DNA from: Streptomyces sp. NBC_00102
GTDB taxonomy: Bacteria; Actinomycetota; Actinomycetes; Streptomycetales; Streptomycetaceae
Assembly (NCBI RefSeq): GCF_026343115.1
Contig: NZ_JAPEMC010000002.1
Span: 248,001-312,000, forward strand
DNA length: 64,000 nt
Direction of reading: 5' to 3'
The translations under genes were made by a program, and so were the position numbers. Below the pieces are notes generated by a model. It worked only from the letters and a program-made list of their open reading frames with translations. It ran no database searches and had not been told where the DNA came from. Below are positions 8,456-17,051 of this stretch, in pieces; positions within the stretch are counted from its first letter, which is position 1, and each line of letters opens with the position of its first letter.

Positions 8456-10513
8456 ATGGCGTCCACCCAGCCCAGCACGGCCCAGCCCGGCACGACCACC
8501 ACCAACCCGCCCGCCCCGCTGCCCACTCCGTACGGCACCTGGTCCACCCCCGTCGACGCGGCGCTCGCCGCCTCGCACGACGGCCGCCCGGAGTACGTCG
8601 GCACCGTCGGCGACGAGGTCTGGTGGACGGAGCCCCGCCCCGCCGAAGGAGGCCGGCGCGCGCTGGTGCGCCGGAGTGCGGAGGGCGCGATCACCACCGT
8701 CCTGCCCGCCCCCTGGAACGCCCGCAGCCGGGTCATCGAGTACGGCGGACAGCCCTGGGCCGGGGTCGCCCGAGAGGCGGGAGGCACGCTCCTCGTCTTC
8801 GTGAACTTCGCCGACCAGCGGCTCTGGGCGTACGCCCCGGACGGCTCCGACGAACCGTGGCCGCTCACACCGGTCTCGGCCGTCGGCGGCGGACTGCGCT
8901 GGGTGGACCCGCAGATCCACCAGGACCGGGGCGAAGTCTGGTGCGTCCTGGAGGAGTTCACCGGCGAGGGTGCCTCGGACGTACGCCGGGTGGTGGCCGC
9001 CGTACCGCTGGACGGCTCCGCCGCCGACGACCGCGCCGCCGTCCGTGAACTCTCCGACGACCGCCACCGGTTCGTCACCGGTCCCCGGCTCTCGCACGAC
9101 GGACGCCGGGCCGCCTGGATCGCCTGGGACCACCCGCGGATGCCGTGGGACGGCACCGTCGTGATGCTCGCCGAGGTCACCGACGAGGGCACCTTCACCG
9201 GTGTCCGGCCGCTCGTCGGCGACACCGACGAATCGGTCTGCCAGGTGGAATGGGACCCGGACGGCTCCCTGCTCTTCGTCTCCGACATCGGCGACTGGTG
9301 GCAGCTCCAGCGCATCCGGCCCGACGCCGTCGCCGGCGGGGCCGTACCCACCAGCACCCTCTGCCCCGGCCGGGGGGAGGAGTTCGGCGGGCCGCTCTGG
9401 AAGATCGGCCAGCGCTGGTTCCGGCGGCTCGACAACGGACTGGTCGCCGTCATCCACGGCAGGGGCACCAACCGCCTCGGCGTGCTCGACCCCGAGACCG
9501 GCGAACTCGTCGACGTGGCCGGACCCTGGACCGCCTGGTCCGAGACCCTGGCCGTCCGGGGCGACCGCGTCATCGGCGTGGCCGCGAGCCCGTACACCGG
9601 CTACGAGGTCGTCGAACTCGACACCTCGACCGGCCGCACCCGGACCATCGGCGCACCGCACACCGACGCCGTCGACCCCGCCTACTACCCGCAGCCGCAG
9701 GAACGCACCTTCGCCGGGCCGGACGGCCGCGACGTGCACGCCCTGGTCTACCCGCCCCGCAACCCCGGCCACACCGGCCCCGAGGGCGAACTGCCGCCGT
9801 TCGTCGTCTGGGCGCACGGCGGACCGACCAGCCGCGTCCCGCTCGCCCTCGACCTGGAGGTCGCCTACTTCACCTCGCGCGGCATCGGCGTCGTGGAGGT
9901 CAACTACGGCGGATCGACCGGTTATGGACGCACCTACCGCGAACGGCTGCGCGAACAATGGGGCGTCGTGGACGTCGAGGACTGCGCCGCCGTCGCCGAG
10001 GCACTCGCCGACGAAGGCTCCGCCGACCGCTCCCGTCTGGCGATCCGCGGCGGCAGCGCCGGCGGCTGGACCACCGCCGCCTCGCTCACCAGCACCGACG
10101 TCTACGCCTGCGGGGCCATCAGCTACCCCATCCTCGACCTCACCGGATGGGCGGTCGGCGAGACCCACGACTTCGAGTCGCAGTACCTGGAGTCCCTGGT
10201 CGGCCCGCTCGCCGAAGTACCCGACCGCTACCGCGAACGCTCGCCGCTGACCCACGCCGACCGGCTGCGCACCCCTTTCCTGCTGCTCCAGGGGCTGGAC
10301 GACGTGATCTGCCCGCCCGCCCAGTGCGAGCGTTTCCTCGCCGCGATCGAGGGACGCGGCATCCCGCACGCCTACCTCACCTTCGCGGGCGAGAGCCACG
10401 GCTTCCGCCTGGAGGCCACCCTGATCCGCGCCCTGGAGGCCGAACTCTCCCTCTACGCCCAGACCTTCGGCATCGACGGAGTCGACGTCCCGGTCCTGGA
10501 CCTGAAGCGATGA
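8456..10513 (+). CDS. S9-family prolyl oligopeptidase-like serine peptidase
   Basis: 685 residues. The N-terminal half is a beta-propeller with repeated blades; the C-terminal third is an alpha/beta-hydrolase. The nucleophile is Ser534 in GGSAGGW. The oxyanion region is HGGPTSR, the acid is in LLQGLDDVICP and the catalytic His is in ESHGF. The propeller limits substrates to short peptides; dipeptidyl- or acylaminoacyl-peptidase activity is plausible. There is no signal peptide, so it should be cytoplasmic. It is third in the peptidase operon and its stop overlaps the next start (ATGA). Confidence 0.9.
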   Translation: MASTQPSTAQPGTTTTNPPAPLPTPYGTWSTPVDAALAASHDGRPEYVGTVGDEVWWTEPRPAEGGRRALVRRSAEGAITTVLPAPWNARSRVIEYGGQPWAGVAREAGGTLLVFVNFADQRLWAYAPDGSDEPWPLTPVSAVGGGLRWVDPQIHQDRGEVWCVLEEFTGEGASDVRRVVAAVPLDGSAADDRAAVRELSDDRHRFVTGPRLSHDGRRAAWIAWDHPRMPWDGTVVMLAEVTDEGTFTGVRPLVGDTDESVCQVEWDPDGSLLFVSDIGDWWQLQRIRPDAVAGGAVPTSTLCPGRGEEFGGPLWKIGQRWFRRLDNGLVAVIHGRGTNRLGVLDPETGELVDVAGPWTAWSETLAVRGDRVIGVAASPYTGYEVVELDTSTGRTRTIGAPHTDAVDPAYYPQPQERTFAGPDGRDVHALVYPPRNPGHTGPEGELPPFVVWAHGGPTSRVPLALDLEVAYFTSRGIGVVEVNYGGSTGYGRTYRERLREQWGVVDVEDCAAVAEALADEGSADRSRLAIRGGSAGGWTTAASLTSTDVYACGAISYPILDLTGWAVGETHDFESQYLESLVGPLAEVPDRYRERSPLTHADRLRTPFLLLQGLDDVICPPAQCERFLAAIEGRGIPHAYLTFAGESHGFRLEATLIRALEAELSLYAQTFGIDGVDVPVLDLKR

Positions 10514-11478
10514 GCGCGGCCCCCGACGCGGCCGCCGGTCTCGCGCCGCTCGCCCGCGCCGCCCGGCTGAGGCCGGGCGCGCGGGTCGCCGTCGTCTCGC
10601 CCAGCGGGCCCGTACCCGCCGAACGGCTGGACGCCGGGCTGGACATACTGCGCGGCTGGGACCTCGACCCCGTCGTCGCCCCGCACGCCCGCGACGTCCA
10701 CCCCGAACTCCGCTACCTCGCCGGGACGGACGAGCACCGGGCCCAGGACCTCCAGGAAGCCTGGTGCGACCCGTCCGTCGACGCGGTCCTCTGCGCCCGG
10801 GGCGGCTACGGCGCCCACCGCATGGTCGACCTGCTCGACTGGACCGCCATCCGCGCGGCCGGCCCCAAGCCGTTCGTCGGCTACAGCGACGTCACCGTGC
10901 TCCACGAAGCGTTCGCCCTGCGCGCGGGGTTCTCCACCCTGCTCGGCCCGATGGTCGGTGCCGAGACCTTCCTCAAGGACGCGGCCACCCAGGAGGGACT
11001 GTGCGCCACCCTCTTCGCACCCGAGTCGGTACGCACCCTCGGCCTGGACACCGCTGCCTCCCTGGCACCGGGCCGCGCCCGTGGCGTCACCTACGGCGGC
11101 TGCGTCAGCCTCCTCGCCGCCGACCTCGGCACCCCCGGCGCCCGGACCTCCGCCCGGGGCGGCCTCCTCCTCATCGAGGACGTCACCGAGGACCCGTACC
11201 GGATCGACGGCATCCTCACCCGTCTGCTGCGCTCCGGCGCACTGGACGGTGTCGCCGGAGTGGTCTGCGGCTCCTGGGAGAACTGCGGACCGTACGACCA
11301 GGTCCGCGCGGTACTCGCCGACCGGCTCGGCACCCTCGGCGTTCCCGTTGTCGAGGAGCTCGGATTCGGCCACGGCCCGACCACGCTCACCGTCCCGCTG
11401 GGACTCCCCGGCGTGCTCGACGCCCCCTCGGACGGCGGCCGGGCGACCCTCACGACGGAGGTTCCCGCACTGGTGTGA
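10510..11478 (+). CDS. LD-carboxypeptidase, family S66 (LdcA/MccF-like)
   Basis: 322 residues. S66 features are present: VAVVSPSGPVPAERLDAG at the N-terminus, the catalytic Ser region ARGGYGAHRMVDLLDW, PFVGYSDVTVLHEAF, and the late Glu and His in VCGSWENCG and GFGHG. Family members cut the L,D bond of tetrapeptide stems in murein recycling or inactivate microcin C-type peptides (MccF). Start coupling is by a four-base ATGA overlap with the S9 gene. A D-aminopeptidase and an LD-carboxypeptidase in one operon point to stem-peptide turnover or to defence against a D-residue peptide (inference). Confidence 0.9.
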   Translation: MSAAPDAAAGLAPLARAARLRPGARVAVVSPSGPVPAERLDAGLDILRGWDLDPVVAPHARDVHPELRYLAGTDEHRAQDLQEAWCDPSVDAVLCARGGYGAHRMVDLLDWTAIRAAGPKPFVGYSDVTVLHEAFALRAGFSTLLGPMVGAETFLKDAATQEGLCATLFAPESVRTLGLDTAASLAPGRARGVTYGGCVSLLAADLGTPGARTSARGGLLLIEDVTEDPYRIDGILTRLLRSGALDGVAGVVCGSWENCGPYDQVRAVLADRLGTLGVPVVEELGFGHGPTTLTVPLGLPGVLDAPSDGGRATLTTEVPALV

Positions 11479-11502
11479 CGGATCGTCGCATCCGGACGCG
11501 GT

Positions 11503-11545
11503 CGCGCGGGGGGACGGGGCACAGGCTGCCCCGTCCCCCCGCGCG
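11503..11545. terminator. 18-bp perfect bidirectional terminator hairpin
   Basis: The arms at 11503-11520 and 11528-11545 are exact reverse complements around a 7-nt loop. It sits between the convergent S66 and S51 genes and can end transcription from both sides. Confidence 0.85.
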
Positions 11546-11550
11546 TCGCG

Positions 11551-12219
11551 TCAGGGACAGAAGCGCCACCGGCCTTCGGAGACGACGTCCACCGTGTCGT
11601 GCCTGACGCGAACGGCCGTGTCGTCGTCGATGAACCAGATCGGGAAATCGGCCCGCGCGGTGAGGCGATCGGCCCAGGCGTCGTTCCGCTCGGGGAAGTC
11701 CTGCGAGTGCAGGTGGGGCTTGAGGTACCAGTCGAAGAGGCCGAACGGCGGCTCCACGGTCGTCGCGCCGAGCACGTGGAGATCCGCCGCGTCCCCGATG
11801 ACCTCGGCGGAGTGCGCCGTGAGGTTCTGGCTGAAGATCATCGATCCGGCGCTCATCCCCACGTAGACCCTGCTCTCCAGCGCCTGAAGGAAGCCGTCGG
11901 CCAGGCCGTTGCCGGTGATGCTGCGCGCGAGGTGGTACTGATTGCCGCCCCCGACGTGGATGACGTCGGCGTGGAGCAGCCGGTCGAGCACCGTCCGCCG
12001 GGGCAGACCGTTCAGCTCCAGGACGTCGAACTCGCGCCAGCCGAGGGCGTGCAGCCGGTTCATGTCCGCGAGGAGCCACCCGTGGTCCCCGGGCTCGGCG
12101 GTCGACGCCGTCGGAACGTACACGACGTTCGCGGAGCCGAACGGCTTTCCCAGCATGTCCCGCAGCGCTTCCCGCAGCGTCTCGTTGCGCAGGCCACTCG
12201 CCGTCAGCAGAAGATCCAT
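11551..12219 (-). CDS. pepE: peptidase E-like, family S51
   Basis: 222 residues. The nucleophile elbow is VGMSAGSMIF; HVGGGNQYHLAR precedes it, and VEPPFGLFDWYLKPHLHSQD follows with the His region. Peptidase E cleaves N-terminal Asp from dipeptides; cyanophycinase and aminopeptidase relatives share the fold. It faces the four-gene peptidase operon across a shared terminator, making five intracellular peptidases in 6 kb. The start is the ATG of MDLLLTASG; the upstream extension to 12360 has no family support. Confidence 0.85.
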   Translation of the reverse strand: MDLLLTASGLRNETLREALRDMLGKPFGSANVVYVPTASTAEPGDHGWLLADMNRLHALGWREFDVLELNGLPRRTVLDRLLHADVIHVGGGNQYHLARSITGNGLADGFLQALESRVYVGMSAGSMIFSQNLTAHSAEVIGDAADLHVLGATTVEPPFGLFDWYLKPHLHSQDFPERNDAWADRLTARADFPIWFIDDDTAVRVRHDTVDVVSEGRWRFCP

Positions 12220-12491
12220 CGCGCGAGTAAACACGGCCGAGGGGCGCGTGGGCAAGGGACTTCTCCGCTCACGGCCCGCGACTCCCTCAGGGGGAATCCG
12301 CGGCCGGAGCGTTGACACCGGTGTGCTCCGTGTCACAGCATGAACACGTTCTGTCATCATCGGGGTGGTGACCTCGCAGTGTGCCGCGCCGCGGGTCGCC
12401 GGGTGTGCGTGTGTCCGGTGCGTTCCGGCGTTCCGTTGTTCTGTTCGGGCGTCGGCCGGTGGTCCCGGTGCCCCAGGTCCGGAGGTACACG

Positions 12492-14282
12492 GTGTCAGGT
12501 GTCGTCGCCAGGTTCGGGAAACCGTTCGCGGCCCTCGCCGGAGCAGCCCTCGCCGGAGCGGCGCTCGGCGCCCCGCTCGTCCTGGCCGTACCCGCCCGCG
12601 CCGCGCAGGAGCCGTACACCGTCACCCCGTTGACGTTCACCGTGCGGGCGGGCGGTCAGGACTGCACCGTCGACGCCGACCTCTACCGCCCGCGCGGAGC
12701 CGACGCCGCGCACCCCGCGCCGGCGGTCCTGGCCACCAACGGCTTCGCGGGCAGCAAGTCGGACGGCTCCACCGACGCCCTCGGCCGGGCCTTCGCCGCC
12801 CGCGGTTACGTGGGGCTCGTCTACTCCGGCCTCGGCTTCGGCCGGTCCGGCTGTCTGATCACCCTCGACGCCCCCGAGGCCGACGGAAAGGCCGCCTCCG
12901 GACTGGTCGACTTCCTCGCGGGTACCCGGGCGGCGGACGACGGCACCCGCGCCGACTTCGTCACGCTCGACGGGGCGGGCGACCCGCGCGTCGGGATGAT
13001 CGGGGGCTCGTACGGCGGTGCCGTCCAGCTGGCCACCGCCTCCGTCGACCACCGCGTCGACGCGCTCGTCCCCCTCATCACCTGGAACGACCTCGGCTAC
13101 GCGCTCGCGCCCAACAACATCACGGGCGACACCGACGCCTCCCGCGCCCCGGGCGTCTTCAAATGGCAGTGGACCAACGGCTTCTACCTGATGGGGGAGG
13201 GGCAGCCGCTGCTCGCCCCCAGCCTCGACCCGTCACGCTTCGGCGCGCTGGACTGCCTCCACTTCACCCGGCGCGCCTGCGACACCATCAGTTTCCTCAA
13301 CTCCGGCCGCTACCCCGCCGCGGAGGCCGCGGACGTACTCGCGTACACGCGGAGCGTCTCCCCGGTCTCCTACCTCGACCGGGTCGAGGCGCCCGTCCTC
13401 CTGGTGCAGGGCCAGGCCGACACCCTGTTCAACCTGAACGAGGCGACCGCCACGTACGACGCCCTCCGGGCGCGCGGCACCACCGCCAAGATGATCTGGC
13501 AGGCCTGGGGACACAGCGGGGGCGGCGCCACGCCCGGTGAACTCGACCTGTCCCAGGGCAACCTGGAGACCAGCTACGTCGGCCGGCGCATCCTCGCATG
13601 GTTCGACCGCTACCTCCGCCACCAGGCCGTCGACACCGGGCCCGCCTTCGCGTACTACCGCGACTGGACCGGTGGTTACGGCACCGCCGACGCGCTGCCC
13701 GTACCCTCACGCACCCTGTACCTCTCCGGCGACGGCAAGCTGACCGAGCGCCGCCAGGACGTGGTCGCCGGCAGCCGCACGTACACCAACTGGCCCCTGC
13801 CCAGCAGCCATTCGGAGACCTCGCTCTCCGGGCTCACCGGACTGCCCGACATCGACCCGTACGACACCGCCGGTACCCACCTCGACTGGACCTCCGCCCC
13901 GCTCGCCGCCGACCTCGATGTCGTCGGGGCTCCCCGCGCCCGGCTGCGGGTGTCCTCCCCGAAGGCGGAGCGGACCCGGAACAGCGGGGACGCCTCCGAC
14001 CGGCTCGTGCTCTTCGTCAAGGTGTACGACCTCGCCCCCGACGGGTCCGCCGAGCTCGTCCACCGGCTGGTCGCCCCGGTCCGCGTACCCGATGTGACCA
14101 GGCCCTTCACCGTGCGGCTCCCGGCCGTCGTCCACCGGTTCGCCGGCGGCCACCGGCTCCGCCTGGTGATCGCGGGGAGTGACACCGCGTACTACGGCAA
14201 CCGGGGAGCGAAGCCCGTCACCGTCACCGGCTCCCCGCAGGACCCCGGAGTGCTGGAGCTGCCGGTGGTCCCGGCGGGCTGA
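12492..14282 (+). CDS. secreted CocE/NonD-family alpha/beta hydrolase (X-Pro dipeptidyl-peptidase S15-like)
   Basis: 596 residues. It begins with a signal peptide (hydrophobic run FAALAGAALAGAALGAPLVLA, cleavage near ARAAQ). The catalytic domain has the GGSYGG nucleophile motif, the acid in LVQGQADTLFNLNEA and the His in QAWGHSGGG. A C-terminal jelly-roll domain follows (LRVSSPKAERTRNSGDASDRL), as in cocaine esterase and S15 X-Pro peptidases. It could be an esterase or a proline dipeptidyl-peptidase outside the cell. GTG 12492 is chosen because GGAGG lies six bases upstream and places the signal peptide at the N-terminus. Confidence 0.88.
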   Translation: MSGVVARFGKPFAALAGAALAGAALGAPLVLAVPARAAQEPYTVTPLTFTVRAGGQDCTVDADLYRPRGADAAHPAPAVLATNGFAGSKSDGSTDALGRAFAARGYVGLVYSGLGFGRSGCLITLDAPEADGKAASGLVDFLAGTRAADDGTRADFVTLDGAGDPRVGMIGGSYGGAVQLATASVDHRVDALVPLITWNDLGYALAPNNITGDTDASRAPGVFKWQWTNGFYLMGEGQPLLAPSLDPSRFGALDCLHFTRRACDTISFLNSGRYPAAEAADVLAYTRSVSPVSYLDRVEAPVLLVQGQADTLFNLNEATATYDALRARGTTAKMIWQAWGHSGGGATPGELDLSQGNLETSYVGRRILAWFDRYLRHQAVDTGPAFAYYRDWTGGYGTADALPVPSRTLYLSGDGKLTERRQDVVAGSRTYTNWPLPSSHSETSLSGLTGLPDIDPYDTAGTHLDWTSAPLAADLDVVGAPRARLRVSSPKAERTRNSGDASDRLVLFVKVYDLAPDGSAELVHRLVAPVRVPDVTRPFTVRLPAVVHRFAGGHRLRLVIAGSDTAYYGNRGAKPVTVTGSPQDPGVLELPVVPAG

Positions 14283-14418
14283 GCCGCGCGCATCACTCGA
14301 ACGGGCGTACATCGCCGGTCGTCCGACGCCCACCGGGCGCATGCTGGTCGCCGGAGGGCGGTCGCGCTCGGCCCGACCCGCGCGGGGCCGCTCCGGCGAC
14401 CAGGGAAAGGCCGGACCC

Positions 14419-14661
14419 ATGAGCCCCAAGAACGTGTCCAGCGACGGCAAGGCCAGAAACGGTCTGCTCACTCCCGGCCGCATCGTCGTCGCCGTCATCG
14501 CCGTGCTGGCGATCGTCTTCATCTGCGTGAACACCGGGAAGGTGACCATCCGCGTCATCATCCCCACGGTCACCATGCCCCTCTGGCTCGCCCTGCTGGG
14601 CGTCTTCCTCGCCGGGCTGGTCTGCGGGGGATACGTGTTCCGGCGGCGGCGGAACCGGTGA
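14419..14661 (+). CDS. LapA (DUF1049)-like small membrane protein
   Basis: 80 residues with two transmembrane helices (RIVVAVIAVLAIVFICVNT and PLWLALLGVFLAGLVCGGYV) separated by the short GKVTIRVIIPTVTM hairpin, ending in a basic RRRRNR tail. This is the LapA/DUF1049 pattern, named for lipopolysaccharide assembly in E. coli. In a Gram-positive the role is unknown. The ATG follows GGGAAAGG. Confidence 0.8.
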   Translation: MSPKNVSSDGKARNGLLTPGRIVVAVIAVLAIVFICVNTGKVTIRVIIPTVTMPLWLALLGVFLAGLVCGGYVFRRRRNR

Positions 14662-14777
14662 AACCCGGGGTCGGTGAGCGGGGGCGGGGCGGGGCGTGGC
14701 GTGGTCCGGGGACGGTGAGCCGGGTGGCGGGCGGCGAAGAGTTCTCGCTTCCGCCCGGTCCGTCCTACGGTAGGCCG

Positions 14778-15434
14778 ATGCGCGTATCCGATGATCATTC
14801 CGCCGACGCCCCTCGTACCCCGCACACCCCGAGCGCCCCCGCGTCCGTCGCGCCCGAGGCACCCGCGTACACCCCGTCCGCCAGCCGCCCCGGCGCGGAC
14901 CTCCCGCAGGGGCCGCTGACCTCGCTGCGGCGCTTCAGTCCCGGTGATGCCGCGGAGTTCACCGCCCGCGCGAGGGAGAGTCGCGCCCTGCACCGCCCCT
15001 GGCTCTTCCCGCCCACCGAGGAGGCGGCGTACGCGGCCTACGCGGGGCGGTTGCTGGAGAGCCCCGACAAGGAGGGCTTCCTCGTCGGCGAACGCACGGC
15101 GGGCGGTGCGATCGCCGGTTTCGTCAACATCAACAACATCGTCGGCGGAGCCTTCCGTTGCGGAGCCCTCGGATACGGCGCCTTCGCGCACGCCGCCGGC
15201 CGGGGCCTGATGTCCGAGGCCCTCGGTCTTGTCCTCCGGTACGCCTTCGGTCCGCTGGGACTGCACCGGCTGGAGGCCAATGTGCAGCCCGGGAACGCGG
15301 CTTCGATCGCGCTGGTCCGGCGGGCCGGGTTCCGGCTCGAAGGGCTGTCGCCGGACTTCCTCCACATCGACGGCGCGTGGCGCGACCACGAGCGCTGGGC
15401 GATCACCTCGGAGATGCTGCCGGACCAGGGCTGA
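14778..15434 (+). CDS. GNAT N-acetyltransferase (RimJ/RimL-like)
   Basis: 218 residues. The first 55 residues are Pro/Ala-rich and disordered-looking; the acetyltransferase domain follows (LTSLRRFSPGDAAEF, ALGYGAFAHAAGRGLMSEAL for acetyl-CoA binding, and ANVQPGNAASIALVRRAGF). This is the RimJ/RimL type, which acetylates N-termini or amino groups. The start is uncertain because the ribosome binding site is weak. Its last 32 bases overlap the 3' end of the convergent HAD gene. Confidence 0.85.
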   Translation: MRVSDDHSADAPRTPHTPSAPASVAPEAPAYTPSASRPGADLPQGPLTSLRRFSPGDAAEFTARARESRALHRPWLFPPTEEAAYAAYAGRLLESPDKEGFLVGERTAGGAIAGFVNINNIVGGAFRCGALGYGAFAHAAGRGLMSEALGLVLRYAFGPLGLHRLEANVQPGNAASIALVRRAGFRLEGLSPDFLHIDGAWRDHERWAITSEMLPDQG

Positions 15435-16134
15435 GGTCGTTCCGGGGCGCCGGTTCTGTGCCTCGGCCGACGTGCGGCAGGGCGAAGGGGCTTCTGCCGA
15501 GCCGGTTCAGCAGGTCCGCGACATCGCTGTACGTCCCGGCGGCCCCGGACTCCACCAGGTCCTCGCGGGGGATGCCGCCGCTCAGCACCCCGACCGCCGT
15601 GACCCCTGCCCGCGCGGCGGCCCGCATGTCCCAGACGGTGTCGCCGACGAACACCGAGGTCTCCGCGGTGGCGCCCACCAGCTCCATGGCGTGCTCCACC
15701 GGATCCGGGGCGGGCTTGCCCTCGGCGGTGTCCCCGGCGGACGCGGTGGCCCGTACGACGTCGTCGGCGTCCAGGGCGCGGCGCAGTGCGGCGAGCTCGG
15801 CTCCGGTCGCCGAGGTCGCCAGCACGACCTGCCAGCCGCGCGAGGAGAGTTCCCGCAGCAGCTCGGCCGCCCGGTCGAAGGCGGGCAACCGGTCGAAGTA
15901 CGTCGCGTACAGCGTCGTGTGCGCGGCGCTGATGCGTTCGTCCTCCTCCTTCCGGCGCCCCTCGCCCAGCAGCCCGGCGATCAGGTCGCCGCCGCCGAGT
16001 CCCACCGACCGGTGGATGTCGTGCATGGCGACGCGGTGTCCGGCCTGACGGAAGGCCTCCCACCACGCGGTCACGTGCAGATGGTTGGTGTCGACGAGGG
16101 TTCCGTCGACGTCGAAGATCGCGGCGTGCGTCAT
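15403..16134 (-). CDS. HAD-family phosphatase
   Basis: 243 residues. Haloacid-dehalogenase motifs: DVDGTLVDT (nucleophile Asp), LATSATG (Thr/Ser), EGKPAPDP (Lys) and FVGDTVWDMRAAARAGV (acidic metal ligands). The helical cap between motifs I and II marks subfamily I (phosphoglycolate phosphatase or beta-phosphoglucomutase-like). The substrate is unknown. The start has GGGGAGCTACCG upstream. It is probably co-transcribed with the DJ-1/PfpI gene 22 bases upstream. Confidence 0.88.
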   Translation of the reverse strand: MTHAAIFDVDGTLVDTNHLHVTAWWEAFRQAGHRVAMHDIHRSVGLGGGDLIAGLLGEGRRKEEDERISAAHTTLYATYFDRLPAFDRAAELLRELSSRGWQVVLATSATGAELAALRRALDADDVVRATASAGDTAEGKPAPDPVEHAMELVGATAETSVFVGDTVWDMRAAARAGVTAVGVLSGGIPREDLVESGAAGTYSDVADLLNRLGRSPFALPHVGRGTEPAPRNDLSPGPAASPR

Positions 16135-16156
16135 CGGTAGCTCCCCGTGGGCGTCC

Positions 16157-16726
16157 TCAGCCGGTCCCGGCGGTGAGGGCCGCCTTCGCCTCGCGGACGA
16201 AGGGGCCGAGGTCGCCGGGGTTGCGGGGGGTGATCAGGAGCCAGTCGCCGGCGGTGTCGGCGATGACCGGCTCGTCCACCCAGGTGCCGCCCGCGTTCCG
16301 GACGTCCGTGCGCAGCGAGGGATACGAGGTGAGCGTACGGCCGTCGACCACTCCGGCCTCCACCAGGAGCCACGGACCGTGACAGATCGCCGCGACCGGG
16401 CGGCCGCTTCCGGTGAAGGACCGGAGGATCGTCAGCGCCTCGTCCTGGAGCCGCAGGCTGTCGGCGTTCAGCGTGCCGCCCGGGACGAGCAGCAGGTCGT
16501 ACGCGGTGGGATCGACGTCCGCCAGCGTCAGGTCCGGCCGGACGGTCCTGCCGGGATCCTTGTCGCCGACCAGCGTACGGATGTCGTCCGCGGAGACGGC
16601 CGCGACGTGCACCTCGGCGCCGCCGTCCCGCAATCGTTCCACCGGTACCACCAGCTCGTCCTGCTCGACGCCGTAGTTGGTCACGGCCACCAGAACCCGG
16701 CGGCCCGCGAGGGACGTGTCAGCCAT
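16157..16726 (-). CDS. DJ-1/PfpI-family protein
   Basis: 189 residues. The nucleophile elbow is AAICHGPWLLV with the conserved Cys followed by His; LLLVPGGTLNADSLR precedes it. The family includes the PfpI protease, deglycases and stress chaperones. Two-gene operon with the HAD phosphatase, consistent with damaged-metabolite repair (inference). Confidence 0.88.
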   Translation of the reverse strand: MADTSLAGRRVLVAVTNYGVEQDELVVPVERLRDGGAEVHVAAVSADDIRTLVGDKDPGRTVRPDLTLADVDPTAYDLLLVPGGTLNADSLRLQDEALTILRSFTGSGRPVAAICHGPWLLVEAGVVDGRTLTSYPSLRTDVRNAGGTWVDEPVIADTAGDWLLITPRNPGDLGPFVREAKAALTAGTG

Positions 16727-17051
16727 GTCGTGCCTTCCGTGTCGTGTGCACGAAACCGCCCGGGCGAGCGGCCGCGCCCGGACCCATCCGTCCCTTCAGC
16801 CTCGCACGGACCACACGTACCCGCGTCGCGGCGGGCGGCCGACTCTCCTTTCCGTCGGAATCGACGATTCCTCCAACGGTGTGCGACAGCGGGAGGAAAG
16901 GTCGCCGAAGATCGCGGACGTCGGCGGGCGCCGGTCTCCCCGCCGGCGTCCCGCGTGCTACGAGAGGGGAGTGCGCCGGCCGCGAACTCCCGTCGGCCGC
17001 GCAGGAATCGAGGCCCGCGCCGCAGGACGGCCGGGCAGGGTGAGGGGAAAC

